Positions 1-7,596 of a DNA stretch of 38,960 bases are shown here, in pieces. Source of the stretch: Anaerophaga thermohalophila DSM 12881 (GTDB lineage: Bacteria > Bacteroidota > Bacteroidia > Bacteroidales > Marinilabiliaceae); the NCBI RefSeq assembly GCF_000191885.1, contig NZ_AEWI01000059.1, forward strand, positions 1 to 38,960. The letters are read 5' to 3'. Both the position numbers and the translations under genes were made by a program. Under the pieces are notes generated by a model. That model saw only the letters and a program-made list of their open reading frames with translations. It did not search any database and was not told the origin of the DNA. Numbering within the stretch: position 1 is the first letter of the stretch; every line of letters begins with the position of its first letter.

Positions 1-211
1 ATTGTAAAAACCGTCAAACCTGTTTTTACAAAACACATCAAACCTGTTTTCACAAAACATGTCAAACCTGTTTCACAAAACACGTTAGTCTGTAGTTTAT
101 AGTCATTAGTCATTAGTCAATAGTCATTAGGTTGGATTACAGATATTTGAAAAACTCAGGGAGGTGCTGAAAAGTAAATAAGAGAAGGATTACAAAACCG
201 TGTTAGCTGGG
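1..211. repeat. 24-bp tandem repeat and spacer
   Basis: Three tandem copies of a 24-bp unit starting TCAAACCTGTTTT begin at 14, 38 and 62. The third is about one base shorter, and the array may extend beyond the left edge. After it, 93-130 holds short TAGTCATTAG-type direct repeats that recur near 2248-2280. The rest is AT-rich with no gene. The unit length is a multiple of three, but no open frame with sensible coding character runs through it, and nothing here has the spacer structure of a CRISPR. Confidence 0.7.
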
Positions 212-1213
212 TTAAAGTTTTACTATCATTTTCCCCTTGTTCTTTCCGTCGAAAAGGTCCAAAAATGCTTGTGGGATATTCTCAAATCCTTCTTTAATGG
301 TCTCTGTGTACTTTAATTTACCCTGATTAAACCATTCAGTCAATTGTCTCAATCCTTCAGGATGTTTGTCGGCAAAGTCGGAGATTACGAAGCCTTTCAT
401 TGAAGAACTTTTCTGTATCAGGAAGGGTTGAACACTGATACTTTTGGGCAGCTCAATGTTATTATATTCCGAAATAGCGCCACAGTTCACCGTTCTTGAA
501 AACTTATTGATATTAAAGAGTACAGCTTCTGAAATAGCTCCTCCGACATTGTCAAAATAAACATCTACCCCGTCGGGGCATGAGTTTGCAATGGCTTCAA
601 CCATATTTTCTGTTGTTTTGTAATTGATGGCTTCATCAAAACCAAATTCGGATTTGAGCATCTCCACCTTTTCATCGGTTCCGGCAATCCCTACAACCCG
701 TAGCCCGAGTATCTTACCAACTTGTCCGACGACACTTCCTACAGCCCCGGCTGCACCAGACACAAGGAGGGTCTCTCCTTTTTTGGGTTTTCCAATCTCC
801 GTTAATCCCAGGTAGGCGGTAAGTCCTGTCATCCCTAAAACTCCAAGATATGCAGAAAGAGGTGCTTTATCAGAATCTACTTTGATCAATCCGTCAGCTT
901 TTGCTGTTTGTGTTTCTTTCCACTGTAAAAGGCCGGAGACGTAATCTCCTTTACTAAAATGACTGTTCTTAGATTCTAAAACTTCTGCAACCACCCCGGA
1001 TTCAATTGGTTTATTGAGTTCAAAAGGGGGTACATAGGACGGAACATCCCTCATTCTTCCCCTTAAATATGGATCCACGGAAACATACCTGGCACTTACC
1101 AGAAGTTCCCCTTCCTTTAATTCAGGTATTTCTGAAGTGGTAAATTCAAAATCTGTCAATTCAGGCTTTCCTGTCGGCCTGTTCTTTAAAGTGATTGTTC
1201 TTGTTGTGTTCAT
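212..1213 (-). CDS. NADP-dependent MDR oxidoreductase, CurA/prostaglandin-reductase type
   Basis: A 333-residue zinc-free medium-chain dehydrogenase/reductase. The family (CurA/YncB, leukotriene B4 dehydrogenase and plant double-bond reductases) reduces the C=C of alpha,beta-unsaturated carbonyls with NADPH. The GroES-like half carries VDPYLRGRM near residues 46-54. The Rossmann half carries GAAGAVGSVVGQ near 154-165, and VYFDNVGG near 221-228 is typical of this subgroup. Zinc-ligand cysteines are absent, as expected. Length is normal for the family and the start is the only sensible ATG. It stands alone on its strand, and no clear Bacteroidetes -7 box lies upstream. The natural substrate cannot be told from sequence. 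Confidence 0.9.
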   Translation of the reverse strand: MNTTRTITLKNRPTGKPELTDFEFTTSEIPELKEGELLVSARYVSVDPYLRGRMRDVPSYVPPFELNKPIESGVVAEVLESKNSHFSKGDYVSGLLQWKETQTAKADGLIKVDSDKAPLSAYLGVLGMTGLTAYLGLTEIGKPKKGETLLVSGAAGAVGSVVGQVGKILGLRVVGIAGTDEKVEMLKSEFGFDEAINYKTTENMVEAIANSCPDGVDVYFDNVGGAISEAVLFNINKFSRTVNCGAISEYNNIELPKSISVQPFLIQKSSSMKGFVISDFADKHPEGLRQLTEWFNQGKLKYTETIKEGFENIPQAFLDLFDGKNKGKMIVKL

Positions 1214-1671
1214 GGTTTCAATTCTAAATTATTTTTTATTAATGGGATATAAGTAACCTTGCAAGAATCTGACAATCATTTTGGAGTGTACAAGAAGGTA
1301 TATCTTGTGAAACTTTGAAGATCGATGCCATATAATTTCCCTGACTTTTAAAAACCTGACGCTCTTTTTTAAGCATCATTATTATTTATCGGGAACATTC
1401 GTTTCCGGTTATTTTAAAATAAGCTTTCAATATAACAATGAACCGGTGGTACTTGTTCTTTGTACTTACGAAGAAATGGTTCACTTACCGTTTTGAACTA
1501 AAGCATCCTTTCCGGAGTCTGCTTTAACTCAAAATAACCGATGGGGCTTTTCGATATCAGTTATGCTTCAATGGATAAAGTCTGGAAATAATTTTACAAC
1601 GAGACAGCCATAGATTTTTTTGCGCCGTTTGCTGCTAAAAAATTAAAACTTTATTATCACTCCGTTGGGAA
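1214..1671. other. intergenic region without recognised features
   Basis: About 460 bases of AT-rich spacer between the CurA-type reductase and the PAP2-like fragment. No tRNA, terminator with a T-tract, or mobile-element end was seen. The reverse strand just below 1672 was checked for the missing phosphatase C-terminus and shows no KxxxxxxRP, PSGH or HxxxD motif in any frame. Confidence 0.5.
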
Positions 1672-2010
1672 TTAACTGCACATTTTCGTTATGCGCAAAT
1701 AAGAAGCCACTTTAAAAACGAATCGACCGACACCATAAGCAGCGACAACTGTCGGAATCATGATCGTTTTCTCGCCAAAGACATCTGTTATTTCCGAAAA
1801 ATCGTTTTTAAATGCTGAAGGGTGAGCAACGTTGTGGTCCCTGATCGGTTTGTCCAGGAAAAAAGCTCCGGCTGTGGCTGCTGCCATTATCGGAATTGCT
1901 ACCCGGGGAAATGGTTTTGGATGTAGCGAAAAGACCGAATCGGGTTTTTCCGCACGTACTGACCCGACCTGGAGAAATATTAATGTTGCTGTAATCAGAG
2001 GTCTTATCAT
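1672..2010 (-). pseudogene. N-terminal fragment resembling a PAP2-family phosphatase
   Basis: A 112-residue frame with an N-terminal signal peptide (cleavage probably after SVRA, about residue 20), a membrane-like segment and the stretch AYGVGRFVFK. It resembles the N-terminal part of Bacteroidetes PAP2-superfamily membrane phosphatases, where this region comes just before the catalytic motifs. All three catalytic motifs are missing, because the frame stops about 10 residues after GRFVFK. Either this is a truncated, dead gene or a small exported protein that only resembles PAP2. The assignment rests on recall of family character, not on a catalytic signature. Confidence 0.45.
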
Positions 2011-2187
2011 TCTGAATATCTTGTTTTAATAAAAGTCATCTTTGCAAAAAACGTTTAATTTGATGAGAAGAGGCCATTTCTTTCAAAGTATTTTTTATAA
2101 CCGGGGAATACCCGGCATCGGTTTTTTACATCAAAAGCACTGATTGAGGATTCCGTCACGTCTATCATAAAAGCGATGATTTGCTTA

Positions 2188-2213
2188 ATGAAACGAGCAT
2201 AACAAAAATTGCC
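2188..2213 (-). repeat. TTTCAT element, truncated copy
   Basis: ATGAAACGAGCAT followed by AACAAAAATTGCC matches one end of the roughly 100-bp TTTCAT element (reverse orientation). The remaining 75 bases are missing. It lies in the spacer between the PAP2-like fragment and the full copy at 2381-2481. Confidence 0.6.
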
Positions 2214-2380
2214 TTAATAGATTATCAGATTTTTAGATATAAGTAATTTAGTCATTAGTTTTTAGTCAGTAGCCAGTAGTGTGAATTATAAACACAACAT
2301 ACGTCTTTGCGTTTAAGCTTTTTTTTCTAACCCCATGCAACACTACAGCTTGCCCGTATAAAGAAAGAATATTTACAGTG

Positions 2381-2481
2381 ATGAAACGAGCATGACAAAG
2401 TTTATCACAAAAGAACATGTATAAACTCAATCATGCGAGTTCCATCAGACCAATAACTTAGACTAATTTTATACTGATGAA
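2381..2481 (-). repeat. TTTCAT element, copy A
   Basis: Complete copy, reverse orientation, with ATGAAA at one end and ATGAAT at the other. Read from the TTTCAT end, outer hairpin 1 is CATCAG/CTGATG. Hairpin 3 is TGATAA/TTGTCA with a wobble pair. It directly abuts the 2482-2553 repeat, so it appears to have landed in or next to another repeat. No gene reads through it. Confidence 0.9.
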
Positions 2482-2553
2482 TCCTCATTAACAACACTTT
2501 AACTTCGGCACAAAATTTAAACGCCTCGATTTTGACAAAAATATGCTTTTTAT
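2482..2553 (+). repeat. intergenic repeat R2, inverted partner of 5881-5956
   Basis: This 72-bp block reappears at 5881-5956 in opposite orientation with roughly 85% identity by eye. The shared part includes GATTTTGACAAAAATATGC. The inverted pair encloses the CDP-alcohol phosphatidyltransferase, TauE, tRNA-Arg and aminotransferase-like genes. No coding function was seen. Confidence 0.75.
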
Positions 2554-2615
2554 TCTGCAATCATGGGTTTTTCCGTGAATCAAAAAAAATCTGTAATTTA
2601 GACCATCCTGTATCA

Positions 2616-2647
2616 GGCTGGTGTTTTGTTTGAGTTTGTTACCAGCC
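2616..2647 (+). promoter_or_regulatory. leader hairpin upstream of the phosphatidyltransferase gene
   Basis: GGCTGGT (2616-2622) and ACCAGCC (2641-2647) pair perfectly around an 18-base loop, 25 bases before the ATG at 2673. No T-tract follows, so it is not a simple terminator. It could be a 5'-UTR structure or chance. No known riboswitch was recognised. Confidence 0.3.
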
Positions 2648-2672
2648 GGGTTTTCAGATAATCATAGAAGTT

Positions 2673-3278
2673 ATGAAAAAAGAGAGCATTTTTACCATTC
2701 CGAATTTGTTGAGTTTTTATCGTTTACTGGCTTTTCCGTGGATATTATATCTGGTCGTATCAGAGAATGAGGTTTTATTCAGTCTTTTTTTAATTATTAA
2801 CCTGATAACAGATATTTTGGATGGTTTACTGGCACGTATTCTGCGACAAAGGACCGAACTGGGGGCCCGGCTCGATTCTGCTGCCGATGATCTCACCTAT
2901 ACTTTGGCCATCATCGGAATTTTTGTGTTTAAGTACGAGGAATTAGAGCCTCATTTACAAAGTTTCATTGTTTTTATTGTTTTTCTGATTTTGCCAATAG
3001 TATTGTCATTGATAAAATTTGGCAGACTACCCAGTTTTCACCTTTATTCCACCAAGGCCGGCGGGTATATTGAGGGGATTTTTTTTATAGTGCTTTTTTC
3101 CGGGCATTTTATAGTTTCGTATTATTATTTTATGGTGGTTTGGGGCATCCTGGCATCCATTGAACATATTGCCATCCAGGCATTAATACCGGAAATGCGG
3201 TCGAATGTTAAAGGTCTGTACTGGGTTTTAATGGAGGAATTGAGACAAAAGAAAGAGTTCCGCGATACGGGCCGTTAA
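2673..3278 (+). CDS. CDP-alcohol phosphatidyltransferase family membrane enzyme
   Basis: 201 residues with several membrane segments. The family signature is complete: D47-xx-D50-G51-xx-A54-R55-x8-G64-xxx-D68-xxx-D72. The four aspartates bind the two metal ions that activate the CDP-alcohol. Such enzymes swap CMP on CDP-diacylglycerol or a similar donor for an alcohol (glycerol-3-phosphate, inositol phosphate and others) in phospholipid synthesis at the inner membrane. The acceptor alcohol cannot be told from this sequence. PgsA-like is possible, but so is another CDP-alcohol transferase. The next gene starts 9 bases downstream on the same strand, so the two are probably co-transcribed. A leader hairpin lies at 2616-2647. 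Confidence 0.88.
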   Translation: MKKESIFTIPNLLSFYRLLAFPWILYLVVSENEVLFSLFLIINLITDILDGLLARILRQRTELGARLDSAADDLTYTLAIIGIFVFKYEELEPHLQSFIVFIVFLILPIVLSLIKFGRLPSFHLYSTKAGGYIEGIFFIVLFSGHFIVSYYYFMVVWGILASIEHIAIQALIPEMRSNVKGLYWVLMEELRQKKEFRDTGR

Positions 3279-3287
3279 AAAATAAAT

Positions 3288-4085
3288 ATGATATTTTATT
3301 CCTATTTTGAATGGAGTTTTTTATGGCTCCCTCTAATCGGACTTATAATAGGTTTTGGGGCTTCGGTGACCGGAGGTGGCGGAGGTTTCTTCTTTTTACC
3401 CGTTTTGATCCTGATATTTCATGTTCCTGGTCCGGTGGCTGTTCCTACCTCTTTGGCTGCCACCATCCCGGTATGTCTTGCTGGTTCGTGGAGTCACTAC
3501 CGGCATAAACATATTGACCTGCATATCGCGTTGATCTTTATTCTTACCGGTATTGTGGGTTCTCTGGCCGGAGCCTGGCTCACCAATCTGGTATCGTCCT
3601 CTTTATTTAAGGTTTTTTTTGGAATTTATTGTCTGATTCTGGCCTTGCAGATGCTCTTTGTCCGGTTTCGCCAGAAACGGAATTGCAAAAAGGATGATAG
3701 AAATCTTTTCTCGCGAAGGAAGACGGTTCAAAGTGCTCTTTACGGTTTTCTGGCCGGTATCGTCACCGGAATGTTCGGTACCAGTGGCACAGCTCCGGTA
3801 TTGGCAGGTTTGCTGGCACTGCAACTCCCCTTGAAAATTGTGGCAGGCACTTCTCTTCTGGTGATCACCGCCAATACTTTTTCTGCGCTTGGCGCCCATC
3901 TTCTGGTGGGACGCATCGATATGACGCTGATTTTGTTTCTCACCGCCGGCACCCTGGTGGGAGCGCTCCTCGGTCCGCGTAGCATGGTCCGCGTCAAAAC
4001 CGATCGGTTCGAGGATAAAGTCCGGTTTTGGTACGCGGTGGTGCTTGGGCTTTTTGGAATCGGAATGGTAATGACTGGCGTTTGA
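3288..4085 (+). CDS. TauE/SafE-family membrane transporter
   Basis: 265 residues, almost entirely hydrophobic, with about eight membrane segments in two halves. Each half begins with a glycine-rich loop, GASVTGGGGGFF near 24-35 and GMFGTSGTAPVLAG near 160-173. This duplicated pattern is the hallmark of the TauE/SafE (DUF81) family of sulfite or organosulfonate exporters and anion permeases. Its ATG is 9 bases after the stop of the phosphatidyltransferase, indicating an operon. The functional link to lipid synthesis is unclear. The substrate cannot be inferred, since many family members have no known one. Confidence 0.88.
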   Translation: MIFYSYFEWSFLWLPLIGLIIGFGASVTGGGGGFFFLPVLILIFHVPGPVAVPTSLAATIPVCLAGSWSHYRHKHIDLHIALIFILTGIVGSLAGAWLTNLVSSSLFKVFFGIYCLILALQMLFVRFRQKRNCKKDDRNLFSRRKTVQSALYGFLAGIVTGMFGTSGTAPVLAGLLALQLPLKIVAGTSLLVITANTFSALGAHLLVGRIDMTLILFLTAGTLVGALLGPRSMVRVKTDRFEDKVRFWYAVVLGLFGIGMVMTGV

Positions 4086-4109
4086 GGCTTCCCGGAAGAA
4101 GAGCTGAGC

Positions 4110-4156
4110 AGACATACACATGATTTGATACAATTTTTTCCGACTTTATAGACGCG
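4110..4156 (+). repeat. short direct repeat also present at 9018-9063
   Basis: The block GATTTGATACAA-TTTTTTCCGACTTTATAGACG closely matches 9018-9063 (about 80% by eye). At the second site it adjoins the right end of a small MITE-like element. Function unknown; it lies just after the TauE stop codon. Confidence 0.45.
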
Positions 4157-4230
4157 CATTAATTAAAGATACGGTGATAATCTGGGTCTGGCAAGCAAAT
4201 GCTATCCTGAAATGGTGCAACACAAAAAAC

Positions 4231-4267
4231 AAAAAACCACAAAAAGCTATCAATCAGCAATTTGTGG
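4231..4267 (-). terminator. terminator of tRNA-Arg
   Basis: On the reverse strand, CCACAAA (4267-4261) pairs with TTTGTGG (4243-4237) around a 17-base loop, followed by six T residues (4236-4231). It lies 11 bases past the tRNA 3' end. Confidence 0.75.
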
Positions 4268-4277
4268 CTTTAACGGG

Positions 4278-4349
4278 TAGCCCCACCAGGACTCGAACCT
4301 GGATCTACGGTTTAGGAAACCGCTATTCTATCCCTTGAACTATGGGGCC
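4278..4349 (-). tRNA. tRNA-Arg (CCU)
   Basis: 72 bases. The acceptor stem GGCCCCA pairs with TGGGGCT (G-U at the first pair) and the discriminator is A. The anticodon stem GCGGT/ACCGT holds loop TTCCTAA with anticodon CCU, which reads AGG. The T-arm loop TTCGAGT is standard. The 3' CCA is not encoded, since CCC follows, so a CCA-adding enzyme is needed. Solitary tRNA with its own promoter and terminator. Confidence 0.95.
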
Positions 4350-4366
4350 ATTAATGTTTCGCGTTG

Positions 4367-4397
4367 CAAAAATAGAAAAATCCGTGGTAATAGGAAA
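4367..4397 (-). promoter_or_regulatory. Bacteroidetes-type promoter for tRNA-Arg
   Basis: On the reverse strand TATTTTTG (4374-4367) fits the Bacteroidetes -7 consensus TAnnTTTG. TTTC (4397-4394), one base off TTTG, lies exactly 19 bases upstream. It sits 18 bases before the tRNA 5' end. Confidence 0.6.
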
Positions 4398-4469
4398 CCG
4401 CTTTATTTTTATATGTTTTAACCTGAATTTTCCGGGTTTTATGCCACTTTTTCATCAAAAACACAGAGG

Positions 4470-5609
4470 CTAAAATGCAGAAAGCCTGTCGGCCACCATT
4501 TGAAGGTGTTCATCCGTACGTGCAAAATTGAAACGCAGTAGATGTTTCTTCGATTTTTCGTGATAGAAAGCACTGACCGGAATGGTGGTCACACCGGCTT
4601 CCTTAACAAGCCGAATGGCGAAATCCCTGTCACTTTCGTTCGTGATGTCTTCATAGCTAAAAAGCTGGAAGAAAGTTCCGTGTGAAAGAATTGGTTTGAA
4701 TCGCGTAGCAGCCATCAGCTCATTAAAAATATCGCGTTTTTTCCTGTAATAATCGCCCAGTTGAAGGTACTCTTCCCTGAAGTCGAGAAATTCTGACAAT
4801 GCCCACTGGAAAGGTGAAGAAACGCTTTGCATCATAACCTGCTGAACTTTTCGCAGTTCGTTCATTACATCGGCCGGTCCGGCACAATATCCGATCTGCC
4901 ATCCCGATACATGATAAGTTTCTCCGAACGAACTGATGATAATGCTCTGTTCGGCCAGTTTGGGGTACATGGCAACGCTTTGATGCGACTCTCCGTTAAA
5001 GACAATGTGCTCGAATATTTCATCCGAAAGAACCACGATGCGTGTTCCGTTAATGATCTTTTGGAGCCGGAGCATATCCAGTTCTGAAAAGACTTTACCG
5101 GTAGGATTATGTGGCGTGTTGATAATGATCATCCGGGTGTTGGAGGTGATCAGTTTCTGTACTTCTCCCCAATCGATGTGGAAATCAGGTGCTTTCAGGG
5201 TGACATAAACCGGTTTTCCTCCGTTGATTTCTATGGCCGGCACATAACTGTCGTTAGCGGGTTCAAAAATTACAACTTCATCGCCTTCTCTAACCAGGGC
5301 CGTTAAGGTTGTAAAAATGGCTTGTGTGGCTCCGGCCGTGATGGTAATTTCGGTCTCCGGATTGTATTTGTGACCGTAAAGTGCTTCAATTTTTTTTGCC
5401 AGTTTTTCGCGTAGTTGCAATACGCCGTTGGCCGGTGCAAATTCATTGATTCCTTCAGAAATATGCTTTTGTACCAGTTTTATCAACCTCGGAGAACAGT
5501 GAAAATCGGTATATCCGGCAGCCATATTTATGGCATTGTGGCTGTCGCCCAATTCACTCATTGCATTTACAATACTGTTTTCAAGGGTAATAAGTTTCGG
5601 TGCTATCAT
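4470..5609 (-). CDS. class I/II aminotransferase-like protein lacking the PLP lysine
   Basis: 379 residues, full length for fold-type I aminotransferases of the YbdL / methionine-aminotransferase / kynurenine-aminotransferase group. Family landmarks are clear: TAGATQAIFT (91-100), NTPHNPTGK (164-172), SDE (195-197) and the C-terminal LRFNFAR arginine that binds the substrate carboxylate. However, the Schiff-base lysine in the family motif SFGKTYHxTGWK is glutamate here: codon GAA at 4922-4920, E230 in SSFGETYHVSGW. The PLP-contacting tyrosine of SDExY is F199, and the usual aromatic residue before DSY is N119. Three altered active-site positions in an otherwise intact frame point to a paralogue that no longer transaminates. 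CAAATATA at 5689-5696 could be its -7 box. Confidence 0.85.
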   Translation of the reverse strand: MIAPKLITLENSIVNAMSELGDSHNAINMAAGYTDFHCSPRLIKLVQKHISEGINEFAPANGVLQLREKLAKKIEALYGHKYNPETEITITAGATQAIFTTLTALVREGDEVVIFEPANDSYVPAIEINGGKPVYVTLKAPDFHIDWGEVQKLITSNTRMIIINTPHNPTGKVFSELDMLRLQKIINGTRIVVLSDEIFEHIVFNGESHQSVAMYPKLAEQSIIISSFGETYHVSGWQIGYCAGPADVMNELRKVQQVMMQSVSSPFQWALSEFLDFREEYLQLGDYYRKKRDIFNELMAATRFKPILSHGTFFQLFSYEDITNESDRDFAIRLVKEAGVTTIPVSAFYHEKSKKHLLRFNFARTDEHLQMVADRLSAF

Positions 5610-5880
5610 GATGTCTTATTAAAATTCACTAATTGAGTTTTTGCCTGAAAGACTTATTAATATCATCCGGTTTATATCCGGCCTCTATCAAATATACACA
5701 ATTATTCGCTGCAAAAGTGCATCTTTTTATCGTTTTGAAAAGCCTTTTCTGACGAATGGGTAAGGATTTTTCCATTACCCAAATTCTTGCAAGCAGGCGA
5801 CGGAGGCGGGATGAGCAATTCGGTTTCCTGATTTTGATCGGGAATTTAGAAAATGTAAGGCTTTTATTTATGAGTGTGGT
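5610..5880. other. spacer upstream of the aminotransferase-like gene
   Basis: Non-coding. On the reverse strand TATATTTG (5696-5689) fits the -7 consensus about 80 bases before the start codon, but the nearest TTTG-like box is only 15 bases further up, which is short. No other feature was seen. Confidence 0.35.
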
Positions 5881-5956
5881 ATAAAAAGCATATTTTTGTC
5901 AAAATCAAGGCATTTTAAATTTTTGTACCGGAGTTAACTTGTTGTTAATGAGGATG
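5881..5956 (-). repeat. intergenic repeat R2, inverted copy
   Basis: Reverse-strand copy of the 2482-2553 block, with the same GATTTTGACAAAAATATGC core. It continues directly into the 5961-6012 block, so the full repeat unit may be about 130 bases. Confidence 0.75.
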
Positions 5957-5960
5957 CAAA

Positions 5961-6012
5961 AATTTAAAACAACAACGAGTTTGGCAACAAAGATGCTTTT
6001 TAGACCGGGCTC
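5961..6012 (+). repeat. intergenic repeat R2 extension, matches 13211-13262
   Basis: 49 of 52 bases match 13211-13262 (counted by eye). Both include TTGGCAACAAAGATGC and end in GACCGGGCTC. At both sites the preceding 30 or so bases are also related. No open frame is shared. Just after it, 6014-6045 looks like a degenerate end of the TTTCAT element. Confidence 0.85.
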
Positions 6013-6165
6013 ATTTATTAGTATATAATTTGTCTAAGTAATAATTCGTTTCGGGTAATTTTAATCCTGGCATAAATTGACCGTTATTTTTCTTTTAAAT
6101 CAAGCCTAATTTGACAGAAGGCGTCTTTTTATTGGTAATTTGGTATATCAGCAATGTCGGAGCAA

Positions 6166-6900
6166 TCAGGAATGTAATAAATCTTCAAGAACATCCAGGC
6201 TTTTTAGGGTACCAAAACCATGGGCATGCAATTTGAAAAAGTCGAGGAGAAAGTTAAGCAGGGTATTACGTTCCGAAACGTTGGCAGCAATGGTTTTCAG
6301 AGAATAAACATCGGCATTCATCAACCGGGTTAGTAAGCCCGCTTTGTCGGGCGAAAGAAAGAGCGGATGTATCGGCTCATATCTTGTAAAATTTCCATTT
6401 TTCATGTCAAACCATGCCTTTGAGCCTATTTCGTTTGTATTGGGATAGAAGCCAAGATAACGTGTCAGGCGAAACATAACAAACAGGTGCAGGTTTTCAC
6501 TTCCTTCCACCCCCGAATCGAGCAGTTCTACGGAATTGTTGAGAAAATCATACAGTTCTTCCGATTTCTCCTGCAACGTCAGGATATGAGACAATAATTC
6601 CGTCAGGAAAAAAGCCTGTGCCCGTGTGTTTTGCGAATAGGGAATCCGCATTAGCGGACTCAGCAGCGAGAATTCCTTTATACGGTGAAGGTCTCTTTTT
6701 GACGAATGGTACACTTCCAATGACAGCCGGTTGAGCGGCTGAAGCAATACGGTTTTTCTGTTTTTACGACTTCCTCGTACACTGTTTACTACATAATTCT
6801 GACGACCCAGTTCCCTGGTGTATATATGAACAATGGCACTTGTATCGCGATACAAGATATGATCCAGCACAATGCCTTCGGTTTTTATCAGTGTACTCAT
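6166..6900 (-). CDS. recO: DNA repair protein RecO
   Basis: 244 residues. The N-terminal OB-fold starts with the family's TEGIVLDHILYRDTSAIVHIYTR-like opening (about residues 7-29). A helical domain follows containing FLTELLSHIL (97-106) and LFVMFRLTRYLGFYP (143-157), as in Bacteroidetes RecO. RecO works with RecR and RecF to load RecA onto SSB-coated single-stranded DNA at gaps. The four-cysteine zinc motif of some RecO proteins is absent, as usual in this phylum. It stands alone, and neither neighbour is on the same operon. Confidence 0.9.
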   Translation of the reverse strand: MSTLIKTEGIVLDHILYRDTSAIVHIYTRELGRQNYVVNSVRGSRKNRKTVLLQPLNRLSLEVYHSSKRDLHRIKEFSLLSPLMRIPYSQNTRAQAFFLTELLSHILTLQEKSEELYDFLNNSVELLDSGVEGSENLHLFVMFRLTRYLGFYPNTNEIGSKAWFDMKNGNFTRYEPIHPLFLSPDKAGLLTRLMNADVYSLKTIAANVSERNTLLNFLLDFFKLHAHGFGTLKSLDVLEDLLHS

Positions 6901-7006
6901 GTTGGACAGATCAGTATTAGATAATCAGATCAATAGATCAATATAGCATTACACTACTCCGGTAAACTTTTAACTTTGGCATACAGAAATTTACGGGCAA
7001 AAACCT

Positions 7007-7059
7007 TTGTATGCAAATAGCAGATTTGCTGATCATGGCAAGGGTTTAACGGGATATTT
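7007..7059 (+). repeat. repeat R4, copy 1
   Basis: An AT-rich block with GCAGATTTGCTG and GGGTTTAACGGGATATTT, related to 10394-10447 and 11766-11820. All three copies lie in spacers upstream of genes or relics in this part of the window. Similarity is moderate, roughly 65-75% by eye. Confidence 0.4.
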
Positions 7060-7130
7060 CATATTCATTTTAAATGCTGCCTGATGCATGCAAAGATAAG
7101 GATTAGAAAAATTTCAAATCAATTTTTTTG

Positions 7131-7161
7131 TTTGCAACACCACGAGAATGTTATATATTTG
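7131..7161 (+). promoter_or_regulatory. Bacteroidetes-type promoter for tRNA-Leu
   Basis: TTTG at 7131-7134, a 19-base spacer and TATATTTG at 7154-7161: an exact match to the Bacteroidetes TTTG-N19-TAnnTTTG promoter, 29 bases before the tRNA. This is one of the best phylum markers in the window. Confidence 0.8.
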
Positions 7162-7190
7162 CATCCGCGAAGAAATTTGCAAGCAGCGAT

Positions 7191-7274
7191 GCCCAGGTGG
7201 CGGAATTGGTAGACGCGCTGGTCTCAAACACCAGTGGTAGCAATACCGTGCCGGTTCGATCCCGGCCCTGGGTA
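7191..7274 (+). tRNA. tRNA-Leu (CAA)
   Basis: 84 bases with the long variable arm of a class II tRNA. The acceptor GCCCAGG pairs with CCTGGGT (G-U first pair) and the discriminator is A. The anticodon stem CTGGT/ACCAG holds loop CTCAAAC with anticodon CAA, which reads UUG. The T-arm GGTTCGATCCC is standard. CCA is not encoded. Own promoter upstream and strong terminator 14 bases downstream. Confidence 0.96.
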
Positions 7275-7288
7275 CAAAATCGAAAAAA

Positions 7289-7318
7289 GCCCCCTGATTA
7301 TCAGGGGGCTTTTTTATT
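7289..7318 (+). terminator. terminator of tRNA-Leu
   Basis: GCCCCCTGA (7289-7297) and TCAGGGGGC (7301-7309) form a perfect 9-bp stem with a three-base loop, followed by a T-rich tail. A-runs before the stem make it usable on both strands. A near-identical orphan copy lies at 21115-21150. Confidence 0.9.
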
Positions 7319-7381
7319 TTTGGTGCCAAATCGGAGGGCAATTAATTCCGGAATTATTTGATGATGATGTATTGGTATGAG

Positions 7382-7471
7382 TGAATGCCACATTTTTTGT
7401 AGCGCCATCAATGAATGGTATTCTAAATCTACGTGGAAATTTCATTCTTCCTGTTTTACCGGCTATTAAAA
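7382..7471 (+). pseudogene. relic of a zinc-less MDR dehydrogenase gene (internal fragment)
   Basis: About 90 bases closely match part of the intact dehydrogenase gene at 10685-10769, including an identical run GTAGCGCCATCAATGAATG. Translated, both read AT-F-VAPSMN-ILN-GNFI-P-LPAI, and a 3-base indel keeps the frame. Homology stops abruptly at 7471, where the intact gene continues into FGSDAVG. This is a fragment of a second copy of that gene, with nothing of its 5' end or remaining 900 bases here. It could be the scar of a duplication followed by deletion in the oxidoreductase island. Confidence 0.75.
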
Positions 7472-7596
7472 TCCTCTTGTCATGTTTTTTGTATTTAAAT
7501 ACAGGACAAGGTATCGAAGCTATTCCTTGCCTTGCCCTGTGGTTTTGCCAAATCTTACGTATTCGATAATTTTAAGAATTTATTACTTTCTGATTT

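Noticed and set aside
14..85. Possible CRISPR array at the left edge
   Set aside because: The 24-bp units are contiguous without unique spacers, so it is a plain tandem repeat.
2616..2647. Riboswitch upstream of the phosphatidyltransferase gene
   Set aside because: A single 7-bp hairpin with no known aptamer motif and no terminator or RBS switch visible.
3603..4159. Long reverse-strand frames over the TauE/SafE gene
   Set aside because: Antisense shadows of a clearly coding membrane gene, with no recognisable protein character.
7114..7361. Two overlapping open frames on opposite strands around tRNA-Leu
   Set aside because: They lie over the tRNA gene and its terminator; the coding look comes from the structured RNA.
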